DNA of 47,346 nt from Campylobacteraceae bacterium (GCA_031259875.1 JAIRKW010000118.1:1-47346); one strand, 5' to 3'; shown: positions 26,051 through 35,788, counted from the stretch's first letter. Numbers and translations: made by a program. The notes: generated from the sequence alone by a model not told the origin.

Positions 26051-26925
26051 ATGAGCAAAGAGCCGGATTTATTGCGATAATAGGCAAGCCAAACGCCGGC
26101 AAAAGTTCACTTTTAAATTGGCTTTTAGATGAAAAAGTTGCTATGGTTTCCAAAAAAGCTAATGCTACAAGAAAAAGAGCTAATGCGATAGTTATGCACA
26201 ATTCAACGCAATTTATTTTCATAGACACTCCCGGAATTCATGAGAGTGAAAGACTTTTAAATAAATTTATGCTTGAAGAGACACTAAAAGCTATGGGAGA
26301 TGCAGATTTAATACTATTTTTATTGCCCGCAACAGACTCTTTGCAAAGTTATAAAGATTTTTTATCCAAGGAGCTTAAAATTCCTCATATAATACTGCTC
26401 ACAAAATGCGATAAAATTACTAATGGTCAGCTTTTAAAAAAATTATCCGAATTTGAGCCTTACAAATCAAATTTTAAAACGCTCATACCAATATCCATAA
26501 AACATAAAAGCGCAAAAAGTTATTTATTAAATGAACTGCAAAAATTTATGCCAAAACATCCTTATTTTTATGATCCAGAACTTATTAGCACACAAATGAT
26601 ACGGGAAATTTATGCCGAATATATAAGAGAAGCTGTTTTTGAATTTGTAAGCGACGAAATACCCTACTCTTCTCATGTAATCATAGACAGGATTGAAGAA
26701 AGTGAAAATCTCGATAAAGTATATGCAACTATTATAGTTGAAAAGGAAAGCCAAAAAAATATACTCATTGGGCAAAATGGAAATGTAATAAAAAAGATAA
26801 GTATTTACGCAAGAGAGATGATGGAAAAATTAACCAATAAGCAAATATTTATCAAAATATCTATAAATTGTAATAAAAATTGGACAAAAAACGAAAAAAT
26901 ATTGATAAAATTTGGATTCCAGTGA
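26047..26925 (+). CDS. era: Era GTPase, 16S rRNA maturation factor
   Basis: Ras-like GTPase domain with G1 GKPNAGKS (13-20), G3 DTPGIHE and G4 TKCD (threonine in place of the usual asparagine), followed by a KH RNA-binding domain that recognises the 3' end of 16S rRNA (VIVEKESQKNILIGQNGNVIKK region). 292 residues. It starts with GTG, the G of which is shared with the end of hslU. A promoter for the next operon lies just after it. Confidence 0.94.
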   Translation: MNEQRAGFIAIIGKPNAGKSSLLNWLLDEKVAMVSKKANATRKRANAIVMHNSTQFIFIDTPGIHESERLLNKFMLEETLKAMGDADLILFLLPATDSLQSYKDFLSKELKIPHIILLTKCDKITNGQLLKKLSEFEPYKSNFKTLIPISIKHKSAKSYLLNELQKFMPKHPYFYDPELISTQMIREIYAEYIREAVFEFVSDEIPYSSHVIIDRIEESENLDKVYATIIVEKESQKNILIGQNGNVIKKISIYAREMMEKLTNKQIFIKISINCNKNWTKNEKILIKFGFQ

Positions 26926-26944
26926 ATGCAAACAGCATTTTTTA

Positions 26945-26953
26945 TGTTACAAT
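26945..26953 (+). promoter_or_regulatory. Extended -10 promoter of the competence/secretion operon
   Basis: TGT followed by TACAAT, in the 58-base gap after era. A start site near 26960 would leave a leader of about 24 bases with AAGGATGGG (26971-26979) before the ATG at 26984. Confidence 0.55.
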
Positions 26954-26983
26954 AGCCACTGTATAGTCTTAAGGATGGGTTTA

Positions 26984-28534
26984 ATGGCAAGATTAAAAAG
27001 GGAAAAACTCAATAAGTATGCTTCGTCTACAGTAACAATAGATCCGTACTCTGTTACGTCTTATACATTTGATTCTAACGAGATGATAGAGAACGATTTA
27101 CACAAATCATCTTTTAAAAACAGTAGTTTTTTTATATCTTATGTAATGACAAAAGATATTGTTTCCGGAACACTTGAAATTAGCAGAAGTATTCCTGAAA
27201 ATGATCTTAAAGATGCTCTTGAAATAAAAGCTTATGAAGATTTAGGGCTGGATTCATCCATAAATTACAAAATCAATTATATTGAAACGTCTGCTTCCGC
27301 CAACGACCAAAAAAATTACATATATGATGTATTTGCGGTTAACAGTGACACTTTAATGCAAAGTTTTATACCACTGAGAAAAAAGATATCTTATGTGGAT
27401 TATATTACCGCAGCTCCGTTTCTTATTGGCGCTCTTTATAAAAAAGGCATTATAGATCAGCACGGTGGTGCAGAGTGTTTTATCTATTTCCAAAAAAACG
27501 ATGCATTTTTAGCCCTGTATCAAAACGGGCACTATTTATATTCTAAATCTTTGCGTTATTCGCTTCGCGAAATAAATGAGAGATTCTGTTCACTGCTTGG
27601 GGAGAGAATTGACGAAGACACTTTCTTCTCAATGCTTAAAAAAGACGGATTAAATACGACGGATATAAAATACCAGCAACAATTTATGAAACTATTCGGA
27701 GAGATATTTTTATATATAAATGATATCTCCGTTTATGCAAAAAGATATTGCAATATCTCGCAAATAGCAAGAGTTTACATAGGCACAGATATTGGTATTA
27801 TATTTGGTATGAATGAGTATGCTAAAAGTTATATGGGCATTGAAGCGCTTGATTTTAACTTTAACATCTCTATTAATTCAAGAGAACATTATATAGACCA
27901 AATACATGTAATGATGGCTTTGAGCGCCCAAATATATGCAGAGTCGGATGATAACAGCACAATTGCAAACTTTACCATTTTTAAACGTCCGGATCCACTC
28001 TCAAAAAGACCGGCAGGTAAATTCCTTGCAGTAGCAGGATTGGCACTTGCAGCTTCATTGGCATATCCGATATATCAATATGGCTTTGGAGCTTACAAAT
28101 ACATATCATATAATATAAAAGAGACAAAATATAATGAGATAAAACCGCAAGCTGATACATTAAGAACACAAATTGGCAGCTTGCAAGCACAAAGTGACGC
28201 CATCAGCAAACAATTAACCAATGAAAACAGTATTCTTAAAACAAGAACAAGTCTATTGGAAGAGATTCGTTCCAAAAGAATTGATTATGCGATGAAGGCA
28301 ACTGTTATATCCGATATGGTTAACCTGTCCAATAATAATAGTGTCAAAATAGAAAAAATAGAGCAACACAATAATACAATAATACTATCGCTTACAGGAC
28401 TCGACGAAAAGCGGTTTACGGAATTTATAAGCGCTGTAGCGGATACTAAAAAATATACTGTAAGAACAAAAGAGATAAGCAAAGACGCTAATACCAGCAG
28501 GTATAGAAGCGATATCCATATGGAGATATTATAA
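26984..28534 (+). CDS. GspL/PilMN- or MshI-like inner-membrane assembly protein (competence cluster)
   Basis: About 516 residues from the ATG at 26984, chosen over an upstream in-frame ATG at 26912 that overlaps era and lacks a ribosome binding site. The N-terminal ~340 residues look like a divergent actin-like PilM/GspL cytoplasmic domain (YIGTDIGIIFGMNEYAKSYMG near its end). A single membrane helix follows (FLAVAGLALAASLAYPIY), then a coiled coil (IGSLQAQSDAISKQL) and a small periplasmic PilN-like fold. PilM and PilN functions are thus in one chain, as in GspL and MshI. Family assignment is inferred from architecture and the next seven genes; sequence motifs are faint. Confidence 0.7.
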   Translation: MARLKREKLNKYASSTVTIDPYSVTSYTFDSNEMIENDLHKSSFKNSSFFISYVMTKDIVSGTLEISRSIPENDLKDALEIKAYEDLGLDSSINYKINYIETSASANDQKNYIYDVFAVNSDTLMQSFIPLRKKISYVDYITAAPFLIGALYKKGIIDQHGGAECFIYFQKNDAFLALYQNGHYLYSKSLRYSLREINERFCSLLGERIDEDTFFSMLKKDGLNTTDIKYQQQFMKLFGEIFLYINDISVYAKRYCNISQIARVYIGTDIGIIFGMNEYAKSYMGIEALDFNFNISINSREHYIDQIHVMMALSAQIYAESDDNSTIANFTIFKRPDPLSKRPAGKFLAVAGLALAASLAYPIYQYGFGAYKYISYNIKETKYNEIKPQADTLRTQIGSLQAQSDAISKQLTNENSILKTRTSLLEEIRSKRIDYAMKATVISDMVNLSNNNSVKIEKIEQHNNTIILSLTGLDEKRFTEFISAVADTKKYTVRTKEISKDANTSRYRSDIHMEIL

Positions 28535-29175
28535 TGAATAACGATACGCTTTTAGACAAATTGGATAACTACCTTTCTTCAAAAAAGGTAGGCGAAGTTT
28601 ATTTAATTTACCTTGTAGTGGCGGGTTTGATTGTTTTTGTTATATACTTTCTCGTATTTCCCGAAGCAGAAAGATTTTACAACCAATATACGGCACAATT
28701 AGCCACAACTACAAAAAAACTTAATGCCGAAGAGGTATACATAAATAATAATCAAAATGCAGTAACCCGACTTGAAGGTCGAATTAAAACTGACAGTGAA
28801 CTGCTAAAGAATATGCAATATGTAAACGGATATGTGGATGAAAAATTAAAAGAGCTGTCGTATCTTCTTTTTAATGATAAAAGCTGGGCTTCGTTTATGG
28901 ATAGAATAACAGCCTTAGCTAAAGAATATAAAATCAATATTCTAAAAATAGAAAACGATTTCAAAGACAATAAAGATTTGCAAAATGAAAAAATCGAACA
29001 AGTTTTGAATATAAATATAAATTCTCGCGGTTCTTTCCACAATGTCATAAAATTTATCAATGCTCTTGAAGAGAGTCAATTGGTTGTTGATGTTTATGAA
29101 AGCACAATATCAAGCAATATTACAAATATACTTGATAGTAATATTAAACTTGCTGTATGGGGGATGCTATATTGA
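28534..29175 (+). CDS. PilO/GspM/MshJ-like inner-membrane protein
   Basis: 213 residues: one membrane helix (about 22-42, EVYLIYLVVAGLIVFVIYFLVF), a periplasmic coiled coil (about 48-100) and a ferredoxin-like C-terminal domain. This is the PilO/GspM layout, which pairs with PilN-type proteins to form the alignment platform of type IV pili and type II secretion systems. It is joined to the preceding gene (TAATG). The call rests on topology and position. Confidence 0.65.
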   Translation: MNNDTLLDKLDNYLSSKKVGEVYLIYLVVAGLIVFVIYFLVFPEAERFYNQYTAQLATTTKKLNAEEVYINNNQNAVTRLEGRIKTDSELLKNMQYVNGYVDEKLKELSYLLFNDKSWASFMDRITALAKEYKINILKIENDFKDNKDLQNEKIEQVLNININSRGSFHNVIKFINALEESQLVVDVYESTISSNITNILDSNIKLAVWGMLY

Positions 29176-29576
29176 AAAAATATTTTTTAATAGCCGCTGT
29201 ATTAGTCGGCACGCTTAATCTATTCGGAGATAACAGTGCAGATATAGCAAGATATGACAGATACTTTAATGAGATTAGTGAAGTACGCGTTGGTATCCCA
29301 AATAACGAAATAGACAAACTATCTGATCCTTTTGCCGTTATAAGAACAGCAAATGTTGCGGATACCAGTAATGTTACAAGCCCTACATTTCAATTAAATG
29401 CCATACTTGAAAATAAGGTTAAAATTAATGACTCTTGGTTAAAACAAGGTTCATTGATACATGATTTAAGGGTTATTGCTATAAAACAAAAAAGTGTTGT
29501 TTTGGGCAATGAAAATAAAAGACTAGAATTATTCTTAAGGGAAAAAAATGAAAATAGCATCATTACAACAAACTAA
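29172..29576 (+). CDS. PilP/GspC/MshK-like periplasmic protein
   Basis: About 134 residues: a signal peptide or anchor (KKYFLIAAVLVGTLNLFG) and a short C-terminal domain with the pattern FQLNAILENKVKINDSWLKQGSLIHDLRVIAIKQKSVVL, close to the MshK/PilP homology region that contacts the secretin. I place the start at TTG 29172, overlapping the previous stop and preceded by GGGGGAT; an ATG at 29157 in the same frame would add five residues. It corresponds in position to ctsR of Campylobacter. Confidence 0.6.
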   Translation: MKKYFLIAAVLVGTLNLFGDNSADIARYDRYFNEISEVRVGIPNNEIDKLSDPFAVIRTANVADTSNVTSPTFQLNAILENKVKINDSWLKQGSLIHDLRVIAIKQKSVVLGNENKRLELFLREKNENSIITTN

Positions 29577-31164
29577 GAAAAGCATTGCTTTTGCAGCTTG
29601 CATGGCGTTACTTGCATTATTGCCTCAATATTCGTTTGCGGCTCCTCAAAATAATAAAGCTTTGCAAACAAAAAAAGGGTGCGAGTATAAAAACTTAAAT
29701 ATAAAAATAAATGCTAATGTACAATTAGCAGAGATATTGTCACAGTTATCCGAATCGTGTGATTTTAGCATTGTATTTGCTGATGCTCCAGCAATAGAGA
29801 TAGCAAATCAGCCTCTATACGGCACAAACATTAAAGATAAATCACTTTTTGAAACTTTGGATATTTTATTAGCCTCAAATAATCTCAATTATGAATATAA
29901 AAACAGCGTTTTAAAACTATCGGCGCTAGAGACAAAGAGTTTCAAAGTTGATTATATAACATCCATCAGACAAGGAACCGCTACTATGAGTGCTTCTGTA
30001 AGCGCTACTCCACAAGAAGCAGGCGGCGGTGCCAGCGAGGCTCCGGATAAAGCAGATAACTCCATAACTGTTAAAGAGGAGTTTGATTTTTGGAAGACTA
30101 TTGATGCCGAAGTGCAGGCTGTGGTTAATACAGGCAGAGAGATATATGTTGCAAAACCGCCTATTATTAATTCCAAAGCAGGGCTTGTAACTATAACAGC
30201 CACAAAAGAACAGCTAAAAAGAGCTCAAGATTATTTTGACGCACTAAAGAAGAGATTGTTAAAGCAAGTACTGATTGACGTTACAATTCTATCAGTTGAT
30301 TTAAATGACGATAACAGAATGGGTATAGACTGGTCAAAATTTCAACTTGGATTTATTGCTGATGCAGCAAGCGATATAGTTGGTATAAATACGGGTTCGT
30401 CATGGAGTGGTAGTAATTGGGATTTGACAAATGGATACGAGTTAGGAGAGACATACAAAAAAGGAACACGTTTTGGCAATAGCGGACATATTGATTCAAA
30501 TGATATAGGAAAACTTGTAGCCTTTAATGCCGGTGTCTCTTTTTCTCTTGACGGTGTTTTTGATTTTTTGAAAGAAAAAGGCAAAACAGACGTTATATCC
30601 AACCCTAAAGTTTTGACGCTTAACAACCAGCAAGCACTTATCACTGTAGGCGATACAATAAATTATCAGACAACAGAGACAACGAGCAATGCCGGAAGCG
30701 GCAATGGCAATGTTATCTCCGAAGATGTTACTAACTACTCCGTATTTATCGGCATCTTGCTAAATTTATTGCCAACAGTTTCAGATGATAACAATATTAT
30801 GTTAAGAATTAACCCTTCTATCAGCGATTTTAAATATGTAGAAGATAATCAAAAACAGACAACGCCGAGAAGAATAGCTCCGGATACAACAGAGAAAAAA
30901 CTCTCAACCGTTGTAAATGTTAAAAACGGAGATACTATAGTTCTTGGTGGATTAATCACAAACTCTGTTGTGCATACAGATAAAGGCATTCCATTACTTA
31001 GAAGTATTCCATTGCTTGGCTATGCGTTTAAATACGCAGGAGAAGAGACAAAGACGAAAGAGCTTGTATTTATCATTACTCCAAAAGTCATAGGCAGCGA
31101 TGACACATCGGCTATTTCTGCTAAATCTTTAAATGATTTAGGCTATAAATCTCTTGGTAAATAA
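29548..31164 (+). CDS. ctsD: Secretin (PilQ/MshL/CtsD family)
   Basis: Outer-membrane ring protein for DNA uptake, pilus or secretion traffic. A signal peptide ends near AAP (about residue 33). An N-terminal STN-like domain follows (about 48-110), then an N1/secretin short domain and the secretin beta-barrel (about 230-525), with VVNVKNGDTIVLGGLI and KGIPLLRSIPLLGYAFKY near the C-terminus as the family signature. There is no lipobox. 538 residues. A Gly/Ala-rich linker (EAGGGASEAPDKA) separates the two halves. It overlaps the preceding gene by 29 bases. Confidence 0.9.
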   Translation: MKIASLQQTKKSIAFAACMALLALLPQYSFAAPQNNKALQTKKGCEYKNLNIKINANVQLAEILSQLSESCDFSIVFADAPAIEIANQPLYGTNIKDKSLFETLDILLASNNLNYEYKNSVLKLSALETKSFKVDYITSIRQGTATMSASVSATPQEAGGGASEAPDKADNSITVKEEFDFWKTIDAEVQAVVNTGREIYVAKPPIINSKAGLVTITATKEQLKRAQDYFDALKKRLLKQVLIDVTILSVDLNDDNRMGIDWSKFQLGFIADAASDIVGINTGSSWSGSNWDLTNGYELGETYKKGTRFGNSGHIDSNDIGKLVAFNAGVSFSLDGVFDFLKEKGKTDVISNPKVLTLNNQQALITVGDTINYQTTETTSNAGSGNGNVISEDVTNYSVFIGILLNLLPTVSDDNNIMLRINPSISDFKYVEDNQKQTTPRRIAPDTTEKKLSTVVNVKNGDTIVLGGLITNSVVHTDKGIPLLRSIPLLGYAFKYAGEETKTKELVFIITPKVIGSDDTSAISAKSLNDLGYKSLGK

Positions 31165-31985
31165 TGAGCGACATTTTAAACAGATTTTCAGATGTCAAGA
31201 ATATATTTATTGAAGGCAGAGTCTTTGATTATATAAATCTTGACAAATCCGTAATTGCTTACGATAAACTATCTAATGCTATCAGCAAACCGTTGAAACT
31301 TGTTCTCTTTTACGGAAAACCTGGTACCGGTAAAACATTTTTGCTGGAAAAGATATACAGCGACCTTAGAGGTAAATACCCTATTGTCTTTTTTCCAAGA
31401 CCTTTTTTTGACGAAAAACAGTTTCTAAAATCTCTATTTGAAGAGGTATTTGCCATAAAAGCACCTTCATTTAGTGGTTATGAAGAGTTTTTAGATATAT
31501 ATAAAACAAAAGTGCCAAAGATTTCGGAGCAAACCACCGTAACTGTTCTTTTAGATGAAGCGCAGCTCTACCCAAGAGATTTAACGGAAAAAGTTCGCTT
31601 AATGGCCGATACGAGGCTATTTAAATTTCTTTTTACCGTACATAAGACAGAAAAAGAAGAAGTTCTGGCAAAAGACTACTTTAAGACAAGAATATGGGAG
31701 AGTATAGAGCTCGGCGATTCTGAAATGGCTGAAATCCGCTCATATTTGGAAAAAAAGTTTTTATATCACAATAAATTTGAATATCTCACCTATGTCAAAG
31801 ACTATATTTCACTTATATTTTCGCTAACACACGGCAATCTTAGAACAGTAAATAAATTTCTATTTAAACTGTTTGAAATATATGAATATTATGAATCTAA
31901 CAAGCCCTCAATCGTATCCGATAAAAACAGCAGAAAAAAGTTGATTGAGATGGCAGGAATTACAACAGGACTAATCAATGCTTAA
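31164..31985 (+). CDS. ctsP: ExeA/MshM-like AAA ATPase (CtsP)
   Basis: Cytoplasmic AAA+ protein of the ExeA/GspA family with Walker A GKPGTGKT (51-58) and Walker B VTVLLDEAQL. 273 residues. Related proteins in secretion and MSHA systems help place the secretin; CtsP of C. jejuni is a nucleotide-binding protein needed for natural transformation. It has no C-terminal peptidoglycan-binding domain, unlike ExeA. The start overlaps the secretin stop. Confidence 0.85.
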   Translation: MSDILNRFSDVKNIFIEGRVFDYINLDKSVIAYDKLSNAISKPLKLVLFYGKPGTGKTFLLEKIYSDLRGKYPIVFFPRPFFDEKQFLKSLFEEVFAIKAPSFSGYEEFLDIYKTKVPKISEQTTVTVLLDEAQLYPRDLTEKVRLMADTRLFKFLFTVHKTEKEEVLAKDYFKTRIWESIELGDSEMAEIRSYLEKKFLYHNKFEYLTYVKDYISLIFSLTHGNLRTVNKFLFKLFEIYEYYESNKPSIVSDKNSRKKLIEMAGITTGLINA

Positions 31986-32754
31986 AACCGAAGAGATAAT
32001 AACGTTTGAAGAGCGTTGGAAAGAGTATAAAAATAAAATTTTATTTAGAAGACTTGTGGCTATTTTTCTTGTACTTCTTTTTATAGCGTCACTTATACTT
32101 CTTTTCCTTGTTATAAGAGATAGCTCAATGAGCAATGCCAAGGCAAACAGCAACCAAACAACAATACACCAAACAAATCAAACAACTATTGTTCCAAGCA
32201 CTTATAACAATATGACAACGGTTGCAGCCCAATTGGAAGAGACAAATACTACTGCAGAAGAAATAGATAATCAAACAGTAAAAACAGAAACTGCTAAACC
32301 TGTAGAACCACCGATTCAAAACGTTTCCAATACAAGCAATATCCCGGTTAATGACTCTCCAAAAAAGGTCAATACTGCAGAGCAGCTTCCAAAAATGCGG
32401 GAAATCATCAAGCCGCCAGTGGAAAATAAAATTATTATAGAGACAAACGATATACAAAATATAGAAGAATTAATCAAAAAATTTGAGGCTTCAAACAACA
32501 TGGTTTTCGCCACAATGATTTCCGAAGAGTATTTTGAGAGAAAAAATTATAAAAAATCGTTAGAATGGGCACTGAGAGCCAATGAAATAGATTCGCAAAA
32601 TGAATTAAGTTGGATTATGTTTGCTAAAAGTCAAGTAAGACTTGGTAAAATAGATGACGCTATACGGGCTTTAGAGATATATACTAATTACGCCAAAGAC
32701 GCAACAAGCGCAGTTAATTTGTTGAAAAATATTAGAAGCGGCGAATATAGATAG
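31978..32754 (+). CDS. MshN-like TPR protein with membrane anchor
   Basis: 258 residues: a cytoplasmic N-terminus, one membrane helix (about 25-46, LVAIFLVLLFIASLILLFLV), a long low-complexity periplasmic linker rich in Asn, Thr, Gln and Glu (about 55-140), and two TPR-like repeats at the end (KKSLEWALRANEIDSQNELSW, IDDAIRALEIYTNYA). The same arrangement is known in MshN, also found between the AAA protein and the GspE ATPase. Campylobacter carries an unnamed gene here. The role is probably to tether the complex across the periplasm. Confidence 0.65.
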   Translation: MLKTEEIITFEERWKEYKNKILFRRLVAIFLVLLFIASLILLFLVIRDSSMSNAKANSNQTTIHQTNQTTIVPSTYNNMTTVAAQLEETNTTAEEIDNQTVKTETAKPVEPPIQNVSNTSNIPVNDSPKKVNTAEQLPKMREIIKPPVENKIIIETNDIQNIEELIKKFEASNNMVFATMISEEYFERKNYKKSLEWALRANEIDSQNELSWIMFAKSQVRLGKIDDAIRALEIYTNYAKDATSAVNLLKNIRSGEYR

Positions 32755-32777
32755 AGCCTAGATTAGGAGTTTTATAG

Positions 32778-34532
32778 ATGGAAGAATTAGCAGCAGCGGA
32801 TGCCATTATCAATTATCTTGTCGGAAATAGAATTATAGATGAACAAACTGCCGAAAATATTAAAGATGAAGCCGCTAAAGACGATTCTTCTTTAGGCTCT
32901 GTCCTCATAGATAATGGTTACTTTTCAAAAGATGATCTTCTTATTTTGCTTTTGGGATTTTACAAGAGCGGAACAATTACATTAGAGAGCATTACAACAG
33001 AATTTGGCATACAACCAGAGGTGTTTTTAAGTTTTCTTGCAAAAGAATCTGGACTTGAATATATCGATTTAGATTCTATAGATATTGATTATAAACTATC
33101 AAAAAGAGTTGCACTTCCACAACTTAAAAAATATGATGCTCTTCCCGTAAAAGAAGATGATATAAATATATATATTGCAGTAAAAGACCCTTCAAATATG
33201 GCAACTATTGACGGTTTGCAAAGATTGTTTAATAGAAAAATGGTCAAAGCCGTTATAGCAGACCCATCATTGATTGAAAAATATTTCAATAAAATAGAGC
33301 TTAGTGAAAGCATAAACGGTATTATCAATGAAATAAGACGTGAAATAACAACGAGTGCAGCAAGCAATCCTCAAGAATCTTCGGGTATTTTAAAACTTAT
33401 AGAGGCAATACTGAAAACATCTATTCTTGCGCGGGCAAGCGATATTCACATAGAGCCAACTGAAAAAAACTGTATAGTCAGAAGCAGAATAGACGGCATG
33501 TTAGCAGAAACATTTGTTTTTGAAAAAGATATATATCCGCCTCTGTCTTCCAGAATAAAGCTTTTGTCTAATATGGATATAGCCGAGAAAAGAAAGCCTC
33601 AAGACGGCAGATTTTCGGCCAAAATATTAAGTAAAGAGTATGACTTTCGTATCTCTGCTCTGCCTACACTATTCGGCGAATCAATAGTTTTGAGAATTTT
33701 GGACAAATCAAAAATTATGATTAAACTCGAAAACCTTGGTATGCACCCATCAAACTATGAAAAATTTTCGCGCTCCATGAGAGCACCTTATGGTATTATT
33801 TTGGTTACAGGACCAACAGGAAGCGGTAAAAGTACAACACTTTATGCAGCACTTAACGCCATAAAAAGCGTTGAAACAAAAATTATCACCGTTGAAGACC
33901 CTGTAGAGTATCAATTAAACCTTGTCCAGCAAGTACATGTAAACGAAAAAGCAAATCTTACATTTGCTTCAGCTTTACGTTCTATCTTAAGACAAGATCC
34001 GGATATTATAATGATAGGTGAGATTAGAGATCAAGAGACTCTTAGAATCGCCGTGCAAGCAGCTTTGACGGGACACTTAGTTTTTTCAACACTTCACACA
34101 AATGACGCCGTAAGCGCAGTAACAAGAGTTGTAGATATGGGCATAGAACCGTATCTTATAAGCGGTGCTTTAGTAGCCATAGAGGCGCAAAGACTCGTAA
34201 GAAAGCTTTGTCCCAATTGCAAGACAAAAATAAATATACCAATGAACATGCTCAATAAAATAAAACCGTTTATCCCTGAAAACTACACATTCTACAAAGC
34301 AGTAGGATGTGAAAAATGCTCACAAACAGGTTATCTTGGGCGTGAGATGATATCTGAAATTTTACCTATCAGCGAAAAAGTCGCAAGCATGATTGCTCAA
34401 GGCACTACGAAAGACGAAATAAAAAGGCAAGCCTACGCCGAAGGATTTATAGATCTTTTCAAAGATGGTATTATCCGTGCAGCAAAAGGCATAACATCTG
34501 TAGATGAAGTATTAAGGGTGGCAAAATCATGA
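32778..34532 (+). CDS. ctsE: GspE/PilB-family assembly ATPase (CtsE)
   Basis: Hexameric motor ATPase of type II secretion/type IV pilus machines. An N-terminal MshEN/GspE-N domain covers about 30-170; Walker A is GPTGSGKS (345-352), the Walker B region IIMIGEIRDQET, and the Asp and His boxes are present. A zinc site, CPNC ... CEKC, lies near 478-520. 584 residues. It has its own AGGAG ribosome binding site after a 23-base gap, the widest in the operon. The following platform protein overlaps it by four bases. Confidence 0.94.
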   Translation: MEELAAADAIINYLVGNRIIDEQTAENIKDEAAKDDSSLGSVLIDNGYFSKDDLLILLLGFYKSGTITLESITTEFGIQPEVFLSFLAKESGLEYIDLDSIDIDYKLSKRVALPQLKKYDALPVKEDDINIYIAVKDPSNMATIDGLQRLFNRKMVKAVIADPSLIEKYFNKIELSESINGIINEIRREITTSAASNPQESSGILKLIEAILKTSILARASDIHIEPTEKNCIVRSRIDGMLAETFVFEKDIYPPLSSRIKLLSNMDIAEKRKPQDGRFSAKILSKEYDFRISALPTLFGESIVLRILDKSKIMIKLENLGMHPSNYEKFSRSMRAPYGIILVTGPTGSGKSTTLYAALNAIKSVETKIITVEDPVEYQLNLVQQVHVNEKANLTFASALRSILRQDPDIIMIGEIRDQETLRIAVQAALTGHLVFSTLHTNDAVSAVTRVVDMGIEPYLISGALVAIEAQRLVRKLCPNCKTKINIPMNMLNKIKPFIPENYTFYKAVGCEKCSQTGYLGREMISEILPISEKVASMIAQGTTKDEIKRQAYAEGFIDLFKDGIIRAAKGITSVDEVLRVAKS

Positions 34533-35788
34533 ATTTGAAATATTTTGAAGTCATATATTTAGTTAAAGGCAAACAATCAAAGACTGTTTTGCAAGCTGCA
34601 AACAGAGCCGAAACCATTAAGATTTTTAAAGCAAGAAATCCGAACAGTTCAATTGTAAAAATTACAGAAACATCCGCTCCTTTAGATGAAACAATTGAAA
34701 AGTTTAAAAATACTATTGTAAACGCAATATTTAAAAAGAGCGTTAAAGTAGAATTTCTTATCGCTTCATTTAGACAATTAGCCGTTATGGCAAATGCTGG
34801 TATCCCCATACACGACAGCGTTAAAGAAGTAGGAAGAGCGGCGGCAGATGAGAGATTGAGGGCAATTTTTGCTAAAATAGATGATGATTTAAACTCTGGT
34901 CTTAGCCTAACTGCTTCAGCTTCGGCTTTTAAGGAGGAGTTAGGAGATGTCAGCATAGCTATGATAGAACTTGGTGAAAGTACCGGCAATATGGCAGATT
35001 CACTAAAAAAACTTGCCGATATTCTTGAAGAGGTTAATGAAAATAAAAAGAAATTCAAAAAAGCTATAAGATATCCGCTGACAATTGTCACGGCAATGGC
35101 GATAGCATTTATTATTTTAATGACTCAAGTTGTACCAAAGTTTAGGGATATCTTTAAACAACTCGGCGCAGAAGAGAAACTACCCATACCTACAAAGATA
35201 CTTTTAAGCATAGAGAGCGCGATTTCTAATTATGGATTGCATATTTTAGTTGTCGGTATTATCGGATTTTTATTTATTATCCGCTCATACAGACAAAATC
35301 CTATTTTTCATGCACAATGCGATAAATATATGCTTAAAACATATCTGATAGGAAAAATCATATTTTTTTCAAATCTCAACAGATTTACGCTTATTCTATC
35401 GGAATTAATCCGTGCAGGTATTCCTGTCATTGAAGCGCTTGATACATCAATTTTAACCGTCACCAATACAACTCTTCAAGAGAGGCTGGCATTAGTCAAA
35501 ATATCTGTCCAAAGAGGTGTATCGCTTACCGACTCATTCAGAGAAACGAAGCTTTTTGAAAATATGCTTATACAGATGATTCAAGCCGGCGAACAGAGCG
35601 GTACTCTTGATATGATGCTATCAAAAGTTACAGATTATTTCAGAGATAGATTTAATGCAATTATAGACAATCTTTCAAGTTACATTGAGCCGATTTTATT
35701 GGCATTTTTGGCTTGTATGGTTTTGCTTTTGGCACTTGGCATTTTTATGCCTATGTGGGAGATGGGGGCAGCTGCAAAAGGCGGTTAA
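34529..35788 (+). CDS. ctsF: GspF/PilC-family inner-membrane platform protein (CtsF)
   Basis: 419 residues with two repeated T2SSF domains (about 80-205 and 285-405), each starting with a family motif (FRQLAVMANAGIPIHDSV; NRFTLILSELIRAGIPVIEAL) and three membrane helices in total. An extra N-terminal region of about 70 residues resembles that of PilC. It turns motor action of the GspE ATPase into pilin or pseudopilin extrusion. It is the last gene of the run, followed by a strong hairpin. No pilin-like gene follows. Confidence 0.93.
   Translation: MNLKYFEVIYLVKGKQSKTVLQAANRAETIKIFKARNPNSSIVKITETSAPLDETIEKFKNTIVNAIFKKSVKVEFLIASFRQLAVMANAGIPIHDSVKEVGRAAADERLRAIFAKIDDDLNSGLSLTASASAFKEELGDVSIAMIELGESTGNMADSLKKLADILEEVNENKKKFKKAIRYPLTIVTAMAIAFIILMTQVVPKFRDIFKQLGAEEKLPIPTKILLSIESAISNYGLHILVVGIIGFLFIIRSYRQNPIFHAQCDKYMLKTYLIGKIIFFSNLNRFTLILSELIRAGIPVIEALDTSILTVTNTTLQERLALVKISVQRGVSLTDSFRETKLFENMLIQMIQAGEQSGTLDMMLSKVTDYFRDRFNAIIDNLSSYIEPILLAFLACMVLLLALGIFMPMWEMGAAAKGG

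Noticed and set aside
26912..26983. Upstream ATG for the GspL-like protein
   Set aside because: It overlaps era, has no ribosome binding site, lies before the likely promoter at 26945, and adds residues (MDSSECKQHFL) that look like noise.
34471..35091. 206-codon minus-strand frame across ctsE/ctsF
   Set aside because: It is antisense to well-conserved GspE and GspF coding sequence, with composition typical of a reverse-frame shadow and no start signal.
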